DNA of 64,000 nucleotides from positions 1 to 64,000 of the forward strand of contig NZ_BMXR01000006.1 in NCBI RefSeq assembly GCF_014651855.1, in the 5' to 3' direction. Below, in pieces: positions 17,175 through 26,582 of the stretch. The position numbers and the translations under genes are program-made. This DNA is from Saccharospirillum salsuginis (GTDB lineage: Bacteria; Pseudomonadota; Gammaproteobacteria; Pseudomonadales; Natronospirillaceae). The notes below the pieces were generated by a model, which saw only the letters and a program-made list of their open reading frames with translations, searched no databases and was not told the DNA's origin. Each line of letters starts with the position of its first letter. Positions within the stretch are counted from its first letter, which is position 1.

Positions 17175-18275
17175 TCATGCAACGCGTTTCCGCACCAGAA
17201 CCGCCGCCCGGTAGCGGTGCTTGCCGTAGCGGGTCATGGCGTCCAGTTCATCGAGCGAGACCGGCATGAACTGGTTGTCCAGTTCGGATTGCTGGGTGTC
17301 GTCGTCAATGTCCGGGTCGTTCAGGTAGGCGTGATGGTCGTCCAAATCGACCAGCCAGACCCAGTGCGGGGCCTTGTTACGGTTCAGTCGCCAGGTGCTG
17401 ATCAACAGCAGGATGCCCCAGCCTTCGGCCAGCAGGTCGGGAATGTCGGTGCGATACAGATCGCGGGCTTCAAGCGACACGCCGTGTTGGCCGCACTCGT
17501 CAATGAACTGTCGATGCACCAGCGTCATCAGGTCGCGTTTGTGGTCGGAGCGCACACTGTCGAGAAAAGGCACATCCAGGTGGCTGGCCCAGACACGCGC
17601 CTCGAAGCCGCGTCGGGCAGCAGCCAGAGCCAACCCGAACGGTGAGGTGCCGCCAAGCCCCGTGGTCATATAGACGGTAGTGGCTTCACGCCAGAGTTGC
17701 ACTTCCTCTTCGCGCGACAAGGGGCGCTGCCGGTCCTGGGCGTGCAGAACCATCATCAGCGCGGCCGGGCCGCAGGTGAAGGGTGTGGATTGGGGGTAAT
17801 ACGGCAGGTTCCTGGGGTGCGGCCGGGCCGTGCGCAGCCGTTTCTCCATCAGCAGGGCGTCGCCCCCGTCCTCGTAGTAGCCGGTGCGTTGTCCGATGGG
17901 CCGATAGCCCTCGGCCCGGTAGAGGGCGATGGCGCCTTCATTGCCGGTGCGGACTTCGAGCCGTATGAAGCGGCAATCGAATGGCCGGGAGGCGTCTTCC
18001 AGCGCGCGCAACAGCGCACGACCCACGCCCTGACCGCGTGCGCGGGGCGAGACCGCGAGCGAATACAGGCGCGCCAGATGGGTGCCACGCCGTTGCAACA
18101 ACAGCCCGTAGCCGAACAATTCGCCGGTGTCGGTTTCCGCGACCAGCAACAGGTCCAGCGGTTGTTTGAGAAAGCGGCGAAAGCTGCGCGGACTGAGCCT
18201 ATCCGTGTCGAAGCAGGTTTCCTCGAGTGCGATCAGGGCGTTTAAATCGGCGCGTACAGCGGGCCGAATCTGCAT
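17175..18275 (-). CDS. GNAT acetyltransferase fused to a C39-like peptidase domain
   Basis: A 366-residue fusion. Residues 1-150 form a GNAT N-acetyltransferase of the RimI kind, with the acetyl-CoA loop SPRARGQGVGRALL. Residues about 155-366 form a papain-fold, C39-like peptidase domain with the catalytic Cys in QSTPFTCGPAALMMVL and the likely His in NKAPHWVWLVDLDDHHAYLNDP. The two domains normally act on peptide amino groups and peptide bonds. The gene is divergent from a RimK-type ATP-grasp ligase at 18400, a pairing that comparative genomics has linked to a predicted peptide-tagging or peptide-synthesis system. The substrate is unknown. No signal peptide is seen, so it is probably cytoplasmic. 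Confidence 0.88.
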   Translation of the reverse strand: MQIRPAVRADLNALIALEETCFDTDRLSPRSFRRFLKQPLDLLLVAETDTGELFGYGLLLQRRGTHLARLYSLAVSPRARGQGVGRALLRALEDASRPFDCRFIRLEVRTGNEGAIALYRAEGYRPIGQRTGYYEDGGDALLMEKRLRTARPHPRNLPYYPQSTPFTCGPAALMMVLHAQDRQRPLSREEEVQLWREATTVYMTTGLGGTSPFGLALAAARRGFEARVWASHLDVPFLDSVRSDHKRDLMTLVHRQFIDECGQHGVSLEARDLYRTDIPDLLAEGWGILLLISTWRLNRNKAPHWVWLVDLDDHHAYLNDPDIDDDTQQSELDNQFMPVSLDELDAMTRYGKHRYRAAVLVRKRVA

Positions 18276-18399
18276 GACATTTCCTCAGTGAAAAAAGTGC
18301 GCGCGCGGGGTTTGAAAATCATTGTGTTTGTGCCAAAACTGGAGACACTCTCACATCTCGATGGGTTCGCATGGTGCGAACCGCCGCAAGGATCACAGA

Positions 18400-19845
18400 G
18401 TGACCAAACTCCGTATTATCGTCGAACAGGCTGCCGACTGGAAAGCCTATTACCCGACGGAAGACCTGCGCTCGGCGCAAGACTATCTTGACGTGGCGGA
18501 CCTGGAACCGCAACGCGTCATCAACCTGTGTCGAAACTACAAATACATGAGCCGGGGCTATTACGTCTCCCTGCTGGCCGAGGCGCGCGGTCACAAGGTC
18601 ATCCCGTCGGTGAAGACGCTGACCGACCTGTCGCAGCCGGCCGTCTACGGCGTGCTGCCGCCGGGCTTGCACAAGACGCTGGATGCGCTGTCCGGGGGCG
18701 CGAAAAGCTATCGCTGGCGCATCTACTTCGGGGACGCCGAGCAACCGGCCCTGAACGAGGTGTCGCGCCAGTTGTTCGAACGGTTTCCGGTGCCGATCCT
18801 GGACGTCACCTTTCAGCACAAGACCGACTGGCAACTGACCCACATCAAGGCAGTCGGACTGACCAAATTGTCCGACGCGGAAGAAACCCGTTTCGCCAAC
18901 AGCCTGGAGCACTTTTCCCGGAAAGTCTGGCGCGCGCCCAGGGCCAAACGCAGCTACCGGTACGATCTGGCGATCCTGGTCAATCCCGAGGAGGAACTGC
19001 CGCCGAGCGACAAGGCGGCGTTGCGCAAATTCGAGAAGGCCGCCAAACGCCAGGGTATGGATGTCGATTTCATTCACCCGAGCGATTATTTCCGGCTGGC
19101 GGAATACGATGCGCTGTTTATCCGCGAGACCACCAACGTCAATCATCACACCTATCGGTTCGCGCGTAAGGCGGCGCATGAAGGCATGGTGGTCATGGAC
19201 GACCCGGACAGCATTCTGCGCTGTACCAACAAGATTTATCTGTCGGATCTGATCACCCATCGCAAACTGCCGGCGCCCAAGAGCCGGGTTGTTTCGCAAA
19301 CCAATGCCCGGGTGATGGCGGACCTGGAAGCCGACCTCGGTTACCCGATGGTGCTGAAAATACCGGACGGCGCCTTCTCGCGCGGCGTGGTCAAGGTGCG
19401 CGACGCCGACGAACTGAAACGGACCGCCACCGAATTGCTCAAACAAAGCGCTATTATCCTCGCCCAGGCCTTCGTACCCACCGACTACGACTGGCGCATC
19501 GGCGTGCTGGCCGGGCGTGCCATCTACGCCTGTCGCTATTTCATGGCCAAGGGGCACTGGCAGATCTACAACCACAGCGCCAAACCCAAGGACCAGAGCG
19601 GAGGGTTTGAGACACTGCCGACCCACGAAGTGCCCCGCAAGGTACTGAAGGCGGCGCTCGACGTCGCCAGCGCCTTCGGCGACGGCCTCTACGGGGTGGA
19701 TCTGAAACAGCGCGGGGACGAGGTTTACATCATCGAGGTGAACGACAACCCCTCCATCGACAGTGGCGTCGAGGATGCCTGGGCCGGTGATGGTCTCTAT
19801 GACACCATTATGGGGGAATTCCGGTTGCGGTTGGATCGCCGTTAG
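18400..19845 (+). CDS. RimK-type ATP-grasp ligase with N-terminal RLAN-like domain
   Basis: About 481 residues. The N-terminal part (about 1-180, with CRNYKYMSRGYYVSLLAEAR) matches the RimK-like ATP-grasp N-terminal domain. The C-terminal half is an ATP-grasp ligase (GYPMVLKIPDGAFSRGVVKV, and GVDLKQRGDEVYIIEVNDNP with the Mg-binding E and N). Such enzymes join an amino acid to a carboxylate of a protein or peptide using ATP. The GTG at 18400 is chosen because AAGGA lies 7 nt upstream and homologues begin near TKLRIIVEQ; an earlier start would add 26 unlikely residues. It is divergent from the GNAT/C39 gene, so the pair probably shares a control region at 18276-18399. Confidence 0.9.
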   Translation: MTKLRIIVEQAADWKAYYPTEDLRSAQDYLDVADLEPQRVINLCRNYKYMSRGYYVSLLAEARGHKVIPSVKTLTDLSQPAVYGVLPPGLHKTLDALSGGAKSYRWRIYFGDAEQPALNEVSRQLFERFPVPILDVTFQHKTDWQLTHIKAVGLTKLSDAEETRFANSLEHFSRKVWRAPRAKRSYRYDLAILVNPEEELPPSDKAALRKFEKAAKRQGMDVDFIHPSDYFRLAEYDALFIRETTNVNHHTYRFARKAAHEGMVVMDDPDSILRCTNKIYLSDLITHRKLPAPKSRVVSQTNARVMADLEADLGYPMVLKIPDGAFSRGVVKVRDADELKRTATELLKQSAIILAQAFVPTDYDWRIGVLAGRAIYACRYFMAKGHWQIYNHSAKPKDQSGGFETLPTHEVPRKVLKAALDVASAFGDGLYGVDLKQRGDEVYIIEVNDNPSIDSGVEDAWAGDGLYDTIMGEFRLRLDRR

Positions 19846-19868
19846 GGTCGGTCCCCGACGATGGTCGA

Positions 19869-19996
19869 GTAGGGTGGGCATTGCCCACCATGGAAAGATA
19901 CGTCGGTTCCGGTCTGTCTCATCGCTGAACGTGCCCTACTGTGATTGCATTTCACAGGCTGGTGGGCGGCCGAAGCGTCGGACCGACCCACCCTAC
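19869..19996. repeat. Dispersed palindromic repeat, GTAGGGTGGGC type
   Basis: The left arm GTAGGGTGGGCATTGCCCACC starts at 19869 and the right arm ends GACCCACCCTAC at 19996. The outer 10-12 nt are complementary and inner hairpins are present. It fills the space between two converging genes (the ATP-grasp ligase and the hybrid kinase) and may act as a bidirectional terminator. It is only loosely similar to the GTAGGGCAGAAG family. Confidence 0.65.
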
Positions 19997-20011
19997 TGTT
20001 CAGGCAGCCGC

Positions 20012-21769
<1,758 letters not shown>

Positions 21770-21772
21770 GCG

Positions 21773-22240
21773 TTATTCCAGAGACTGCAGACGTTGCAAC
21801 TGCCAGATCGACCAGGCGTGGACGTCGCGGTTATCCAGGTCCGCATTGGACGACCAGGGAAACACGATCCAATATGGGCCCTTGTCCTTGACGCGCATGG
21901 GTTCACCATCGAGGTGCGAGGCCAGGAAGGCGCCGGCCTCGACGACGGCTTGCACCGGAATGTCGACGCTGTAACCGTTCAAGGCTTCGGCCGCGACCCG
22001 ACCGCTTTCGATGCCGGCCACGGCCAGCACCCGCTCAAGTGGAACGCCGCCAAAACTCTGCGGACCGTCGGTCCAGGGGGTTTCGGTCTCCAACCGGTCC
22101 CGGCCAAGCTCCAGCAGTGACGTCTGGGTGTAGGTGTGGGTGCCGTTCGGGCCGGCAACCTCCAGGGTTTCCGCCAGTGCCCGAGCTACTGGACAGATGA
22201 GCAACAGGAGGACGGCCAACGTATACAGTGGACGCATCAT
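21773..22240 (-). CDS. Secreted oxidoreductase molybdopterin-binding-domain-like protein
   Basis: A 155-residue protein with a signal peptide (LYTLAVLLLLICPVARALA, likely cut near residue 23). The mature part resembles the short members of the molybdopterin-binding oxidoreductase fold, with FGGVPLERVLAVAG, LNGYSVDIPV and GPYWIVFPWSS. It is much shorter than sulfite-oxidase enzymes and I see no obvious cofactor Cys, so a sensory or ligand-binding role is more likely than catalysis. It is 3 nt upstream of the hybrid kinase gene and certainly in the same operon; kinases next to this family are common in proteobacteria. Confidence 0.8.
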   Translation of the reverse strand: MMRPLYTLAVLLLLICPVARALAETLEVAGPNGTHTYTQTSLLELGRDRLETETPWTDGPQSFGGVPLERVLAVAGIESGRVAAEALNGYSVDIPVQAVVEAGAFLASHLDGEPMRVKDKGPYWIVFPWSSNADLDNRDVHAWSIWQLQRLQSLE

Positions 22241-22396
22241 AAAGGTATCCCGACCGTTGGTGAGTAAAACAGAGTGTAGTAGGGCGTGGGTCGTTCACAT
22301 CCCTGTAGTACAACGGTGCCGAAGACCATTCTTCCCGGCTTGAAACAGACCGTCAATGCTGGCTTGATAAACCCAGTTGAAACCGGAGCCCGAAAC

Positions 22397-23899
22397 ATGA
22401 GTTATCACGAACTGGAACGTACTTTTTATCGTTTGTCACAACTGGACCATGCGTCCGGCATGCTTCAGTGGGACCGCTACGTCATGATGCCGCCGGGCGG
22501 CAACGCGGCCCGCAGTCGGGCCCTGGCCGAGCTCGACGTCATGCGCACCGAAATCCTGCAGGACCCGGCCCTGGACGAACGCTTTGCGAGTGCTCTTGAG
22601 GCGAACGACCTGAGCGACTGGCAGCAGGCCAATCTGCGTCAGATGACGCTGGACTGGAAGCGTGCCCGGGCCTTGCCGAAAGACCTGGTCGAAGCCCAGT
22701 CGCTGGCGAGCACCGAATGCGAGCACGCCTGGCGCACACTACGGCCCGAAAACAACTGGCGCGATTTTCAGCCGCTGCTGCAGAAGGTGTTCGATCTGGC
22801 GCGCGAGGCGGCCCAGGCCCAGCGCGAGGCTCTGTCCGAGGAGCGTGGCTTCGCCAACGATTACGATGCCCTGCTCGACCAGTTCGACCCCGGCACCCTG
22901 ATGCACTGCATCGACCCGGTGTTCGACCGGCTGAAGTCGACCCTGCCGAACCTCACGCGTGACATTCTTGAACGGCAGGCGACCCGTCCGACACCGATGA
23001 CGCCCGCCAAGCCGGTGCCGGTGGACAAACAGGACGCCCTGGCGCGTGAATTGATGGCCGTGCTCGGCTTCAATTTCGACGCCGGCCGGCTCGACCCCAC
23101 CGCCCATCCGTTCAGCGGTGGGGCGCCGGAAGACAGCCGGGTCACTACCCGCTACGACGAGCACAACGTCATCGAAGGTCTGATGGGCGTCATCCACGAA
23201 ACCGGTCATGCCCGTTATGAATCCGGCCTGCCGCGGGACTGGCTGCATCAACCGGTAGGCCGCAGCATGGGCATGGGCGTTCATGAAAGCCAGAGCCTGT
23301 TCTTCGAGATGCAACTGGGCCGGTCGCGCCCGTTCATCAACGCCATTGCCCCGTTGGTACGCAAACACCTCGGCGAAGACCCCGCGTTCGAGGCGGACAA
23401 CCTGCACGCCCTCTACACCCGTGTCGAGCCGGGCAAGATCCGCGTCAACGCGGACGAAGTCACCTACCCGATGCACGTCATCCTGCGCTACGAACTCGAA
23501 CGCGACATCATCCTCGGCCGCTCCGAGGTCGCCGACATTCCCGAACGCTGGGACGAAGCCATGTCACGCTATCTGGGGCTCGACACCAAGGGCGATTTCC
23601 GAGATGGCCCGATGCAGGACATCCACTGGCCCATGGGCGCCGTCGGCTATTTCCCGAGCTATACCCTGGGCGCGCTCAACGCCGCACAATTGCACGCGGC
23701 CCTGGTTCGCGCCGTGCCGGATGCGGGAGACTGCATCGCCCGGCTGGAACTGCAGCCGATTTTCGACTGGCTGGCGGAGAACATTTGGCAGAAAGGATGC
23801 TACCTCGAATACGACGACCTGATGAAACAGGCCACCGGCGATACCCTGAACCCGGATTACTTCCTGAACCACGTCCGCGAGCGGTATTTGGGCGAATGA
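22397..23899 (+). CDS. M32 family metallocarboxypeptidase
   Basis: A 500-residue cytoplasmic zinc carboxypeptidase of the Taq/M32 family, which removes C-terminal amino acids broadly except Pro. The HExxH motif is VIHETGHARYESGLP near residues 265-280, and other family blocks are visible: HPFSGGAPEDSRVTTRYDE, GMGVHESQSLFFE (third metal ligand) and MHVILRYELER. The ATG at 22397 gives the usual family length; an upstream in-frame ATG would add 37 residues with no resemblance to homologues. It stands alone between a divergent operon and a palindromic repeat. Confidence 0.94.
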   Translation: MSYHELERTFYRLSQLDHASGMLQWDRYVMMPPGGNAARSRALAELDVMRTEILQDPALDERFASALEANDLSDWQQANLRQMTLDWKRARALPKDLVEAQSLASTECEHAWRTLRPENNWRDFQPLLQKVFDLAREAAQAQREALSEERGFANDYDALLDQFDPGTLMHCIDPVFDRLKSTLPNLTRDILERQATRPTPMTPAKPVPVDKQDALARELMAVLGFNFDAGRLDPTAHPFSGGAPEDSRVTTRYDEHNVIEGLMGVIHETGHARYESGLPRDWLHQPVGRSMGMGVHESQSLFFEMQLGRSRPFINAIAPLVRKHLGEDPAFEADNLHALYTRVEPGKIRVNADEVTYPMHVILRYELERDIILGRSEVADIPERWDEAMSRYLGLDTKGDFRDGPMQDIHWPMGAVGYFPSYTLGALNAAQLHAALVRAVPDAGDCIARLELQPIFDWLAENIWQKGCYLEYDDLMKQATGDTLNPDYFLNHVRERYLGE

Positions 23900-23908
23900 G
23901 GTGACTTT

Positions 23909-24022
23909 GTAGGGCAGAAGAGCGACAGCGTTATCTGCCGGGGGCGAATGTGGAGGCACGGGTTAATCCACTGGCAACCTATGCTTCCTCGGCAGATAAC
24001 GGCTTCGCCTCTTCTGCCCTAC
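23909..24022. repeat. Dispersed palindromic repeat, GTAGGGCAGAAG type
   Basis: The left arm (23909-23940) begins GTAGGGCAGAAGAGCGACAG and ends ATCTGCCG. The right arm (23990-24022) is its near-perfect reverse complement, with an inner change around TTCG. The two arms enclose about 50 nt of unrelated sequence. Full elements of the same family lie at 39293-39410 and 41998-42105 and a half at 17052. It lies between two converging genes and could fold into a long hairpin. Confidence 0.88.
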
Positions 24023-24026
24023 GGAC

Positions 24027-24539
24027 CTATAAATACCCTCCGATCAACTCGATCCACTGCTCCGCCTTCTGCTCCGGCCGCATGGCCGCATGTGCCGGGC
24101 TGGTCGAGGGCAGTTTGTGCACCGGCCGCTCCCGAACGGACTCCGGCAAGATCGGCACCACGCGTCGCTGAAAACTCTCGTACGCCTTGCCGCCGTTGCA
24201 AAACACCGCCCGCGTATCCGGATGCCGCTCGAACCAGCCCGGGAAATCGTTGATCACGATCGAGGATTCGACGATGTCCGAATCCAGACTCGAGGTGCGG
24301 GTGCAGGTTTGCAGCACATCCCACAGGCCGACGCCGTTGTCTCTCAATTGCGTGACTCGCCCTGCGTAGGGCAGGTTGTCGTCGAAGCCGAGTAATTGCC
24401 CGAGGATCGGCCAGAAGGCGTTGCGCGGATGGGCGTAATACTGACCGGCCCGTAACGAGGCCTTGCCGGGCATGGACCCGAGGATCAGGATTTTGGCGCG
24501 CCCGGGTTCGACGGGCGCGAAACTGTGGACGGTGGTCAT
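24027..24539 (-). CDS. DNA-deoxyinosine glycosylase (uracil-DNA glycosylase superfamily)
   Basis: A 170-residue glycosylase of the hypoxanthine-DNA glycosylase (family 6) branch, which removes deaminated bases from DNA. Motif 1 is ILILGSMPGKASLRAGQYYAH with PRNAFWPILG, and the C-terminal motif is LPSTSPAHA, the usual SxSPA block of these enzymes. The start at 24539 (MTTVHSFAPVEPGRAKILIL) matches the family length; the open frame continues upstream but reads as non-protein. It is monocistronic and ends at a palindromic repeat. Confidence 0.9.
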   Translation of the reverse strand: MTTVHSFAPVEPGRAKILILGSMPGKASLRAGQYYAHPRNAFWPILGQLLGFDDNLPYAGRVTQLRDNGVGLWDVLQTCTRTSSLDSDIVESSIVINDFPGWFERHPDTRAVFCNGGKAYESFQRRVVPILPESVRERPVHKLPSTSPAHAAMRPEQKAEQWIELIGGYL

Positions 24540-24737
24540 GGTGTCTCGATGTATTGAAATCGACGCCAGCCTATCAAAAAGTGTGCGTCGATTCAGGGTG
24601 CGATCGACTACCTCGTCCTGGGTGGTGCGCACAGCATTACCGGTGATTCGGACGCTCAATTCGTGAACTCTACCGACGTAAGGCGGGCAGGCTTTGTTAT
24701 GCTTGCCGGGGAAAGCATGTGAAACAGGCCACCCCGA

Positions 24738-26573
24738 ATGAACGACATCTCGATTGAGCTCACGTCCGATCAAACCCCTCGCCTGCAGGAATTGCTGGAA
24801 GTTCAGGCCAAACTGGCCAGCAGTGACCTGGGGCTGGACGACCTGATGCAGGAGGTCGTGCTGTCGGTCCAGCGTCTGACCGATGCCCAGGGAGCCATAG
24901 TGGAGCTGGTGGAAGGCGATGAGCTGGTGTACCGGGCCGCCTGCGGTAATGTGGCCGATGCCGTCGGCACTCGCTTGAAGGTGGCGTCCAGCTTGTCCGG
25001 GCTCAGCGTTCGATCGGCCTCGGTACTGCGTTGCATGGACACAGAAACCGATGATCGTGTCGACCGGACCCTGACGCGCAAACTCAACATCCGGTCGATG
25101 GTGGTCACGCCGTTGTTTCATGGCCAGAAGGTCATCGGGGTATTGAAAGTCTCGGCGGACGAGGCGCATTGGTTCGACGACCTCGATACGCACATCCTGC
25201 AGCGCATGGGCGATGTCATCGCGGCGGCGCTGAGCCGTCGGATCGAAGCCGATGCCCGTCAGCAATTGTACGAAGATCGCGCTCTGGCATTGGAAGCCCT
25301 GTCCGAGAGCGAAGAGCAATTGCAAAACATCATCGCCTCGATTCCCGGCGTCGTTTACCAGCAAACCATCCAGGCCGATAGCCAGCGGCGCAGTGTCTAT
25401 CTCAGCCCGACCGCGGCCCGGTTTTTCGGGTACGAGGAGGTCGAGTCACTGCAAAGTTGGGAGCAGACGGTGCCGCCGGCGGACCGGGAACTGGTCGACC
25501 GAACCCTGAAGCATGCCGTCGAGACCGGCCTGGACTGGCAGTTCGACCACCGGGTACGGCTGGCCGACAACAGCACGCGCTGGGTGCGCAACCGGGCCCA
25601 GCGAGCGCGGCAAAACGGTGATGATGTTCTCTATACCGGCGTCCTGTTGGACATCACCCGCGAATACAAGGCCAAGGAGGCGGTCGAGGAAAACGAACGC
25701 CGTTTCCGGGCCCTGGCGGAAGGGTCGATTCAGGGCATCGTGGTCGAGCGCATCCACGAGAATTATCGCCCGCTCTACGTCAACGAGGCCGCCGCCCGCA
25801 TGTTCGGCTTCGACTCCGCCGGCGACGTGATGGACCTGCCGTCATTGGCGCATCTGATGCCGGAGCTCACCCGTGAGGCCGGTGACAATCAATGGGTCCA
25901 GTTGCTGCACGGCGAGGTATCCAGTGTGCGCGATACCGTGCCCGTACATCGCAAAGACGGCGGTACGATGTGGATCGAATTGCTCGGCACCATGGTCGAA
26001 TGGGACGGTGAGCCGGCCTTTCAGATGACGCTGACCGATGTCACCGAACGCCAGCGGATGATGGACGAACTCAGGCTCATGGCCGCGACCGACGAGTTGA
26101 CCGGCGTGCTCAACCGGCGCCAGTTTCAGTTGGTGGCCGACCAGGAAATGCGGCGCAGTAAACGACACCCGCTCAACTTGTCGGTACTGGCGTTCGATCT
26201 CGATCGATTCAAGGCCATCAACGACACCTACGGCCATCCCGGCGGCGATGAAGTATTGAAGGCGTTCGCCTCCCTGTTGCAGCAGGAATTGCGGGACAGC
26301 GACGTGGTCTGCCGTTATGGCGGCGAGGAATTCATCGCCCTGTTGATCAACGCGACGGCACAGCGGGCGCTTGAGGTGGCCGAGCGCATCCGCGAGCGCT
26401 GGGCATCGACACGGGTGCCGTACAACGACGATGCCATTTCAACCACGGTGAGCATCGGTGTGACGGAGATCCAGACGACGGACGACCAGATCAGCGACGG
26501 CATTCGCCGGGCGGATGTGGCCTTGTACGAGGCCAAAAACAGCGGCCGTGATCGGGTTAAATTGCGGGACTGA
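24738..26573 (+). CDS. Diguanylate cyclase with GAF, two PAS and GGDEF domains
   Basis: A 611-residue soluble protein. GAF at about 20-175 (LDDLMQEVVLSVQRLTDAQG), PAS at about 195-315 with PAC end (VLLDITREYKAKEAVEENER), PAS at about 320-435 (ending MTLTDVTERQRM) and GGDEF at about 440-611 with intact active site YGGEEFIALL and the FDLDRFKAINDTYGHPGGD block. It should make c-di-GMP. I see no RxxD inhibitory site directly before GGEEF. There is no TM segment, so it senses something in the cytoplasm. It is transcribed alone and converges on uvrD. Confidence 0.93.
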   Translation: MNDISIELTSDQTPRLQELLEVQAKLASSDLGLDDLMQEVVLSVQRLTDAQGAIVELVEGDELVYRAACGNVADAVGTRLKVASSLSGLSVRSASVLRCMDTETDDRVDRTLTRKLNIRSMVVTPLFHGQKVIGVLKVSADEAHWFDDLDTHILQRMGDVIAAALSRRIEADARQQLYEDRALALEALSESEEQLQNIIASIPGVVYQQTIQADSQRRSVYLSPTAARFFGYEEVESLQSWEQTVPPADRELVDRTLKHAVETGLDWQFDHRVRLADNSTRWVRNRAQRARQNGDDVLYTGVLLDITREYKAKEAVEENERRFRALAEGSIQGIVVERIHENYRPLYVNEAAARMFGFDSAGDVMDLPSLAHLMPELTREAGDNQWVQLLHGEVSSVRDTVPVHRKDGGTMWIELLGTMVEWDGEPAFQMTLTDVTERQRMMDELRLMAATDELTGVLNRRQFQLVADQEMRRSKRHPLNLSVLAFDLDRFKAINDTYGHPGGDEVLKAFASLLQQELRDSDVVCRYGGEEFIALLINATAQRALEVAERIRERWASTRVPYNDDAISTTVSIGVTEIQTTDDQISDGIRRADVALYEAKNSGRDRVKLRD

Positions 26574-26582
26574 ACGGGCGGC

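Noticed and set aside
24540..25364. Upstream extension of the DNA glycosylase frame
   Set aside because: The frame runs into the antisense of the GGDEF gene at 24738 and would more than double the family length; the ATG at 24539 fits the family.
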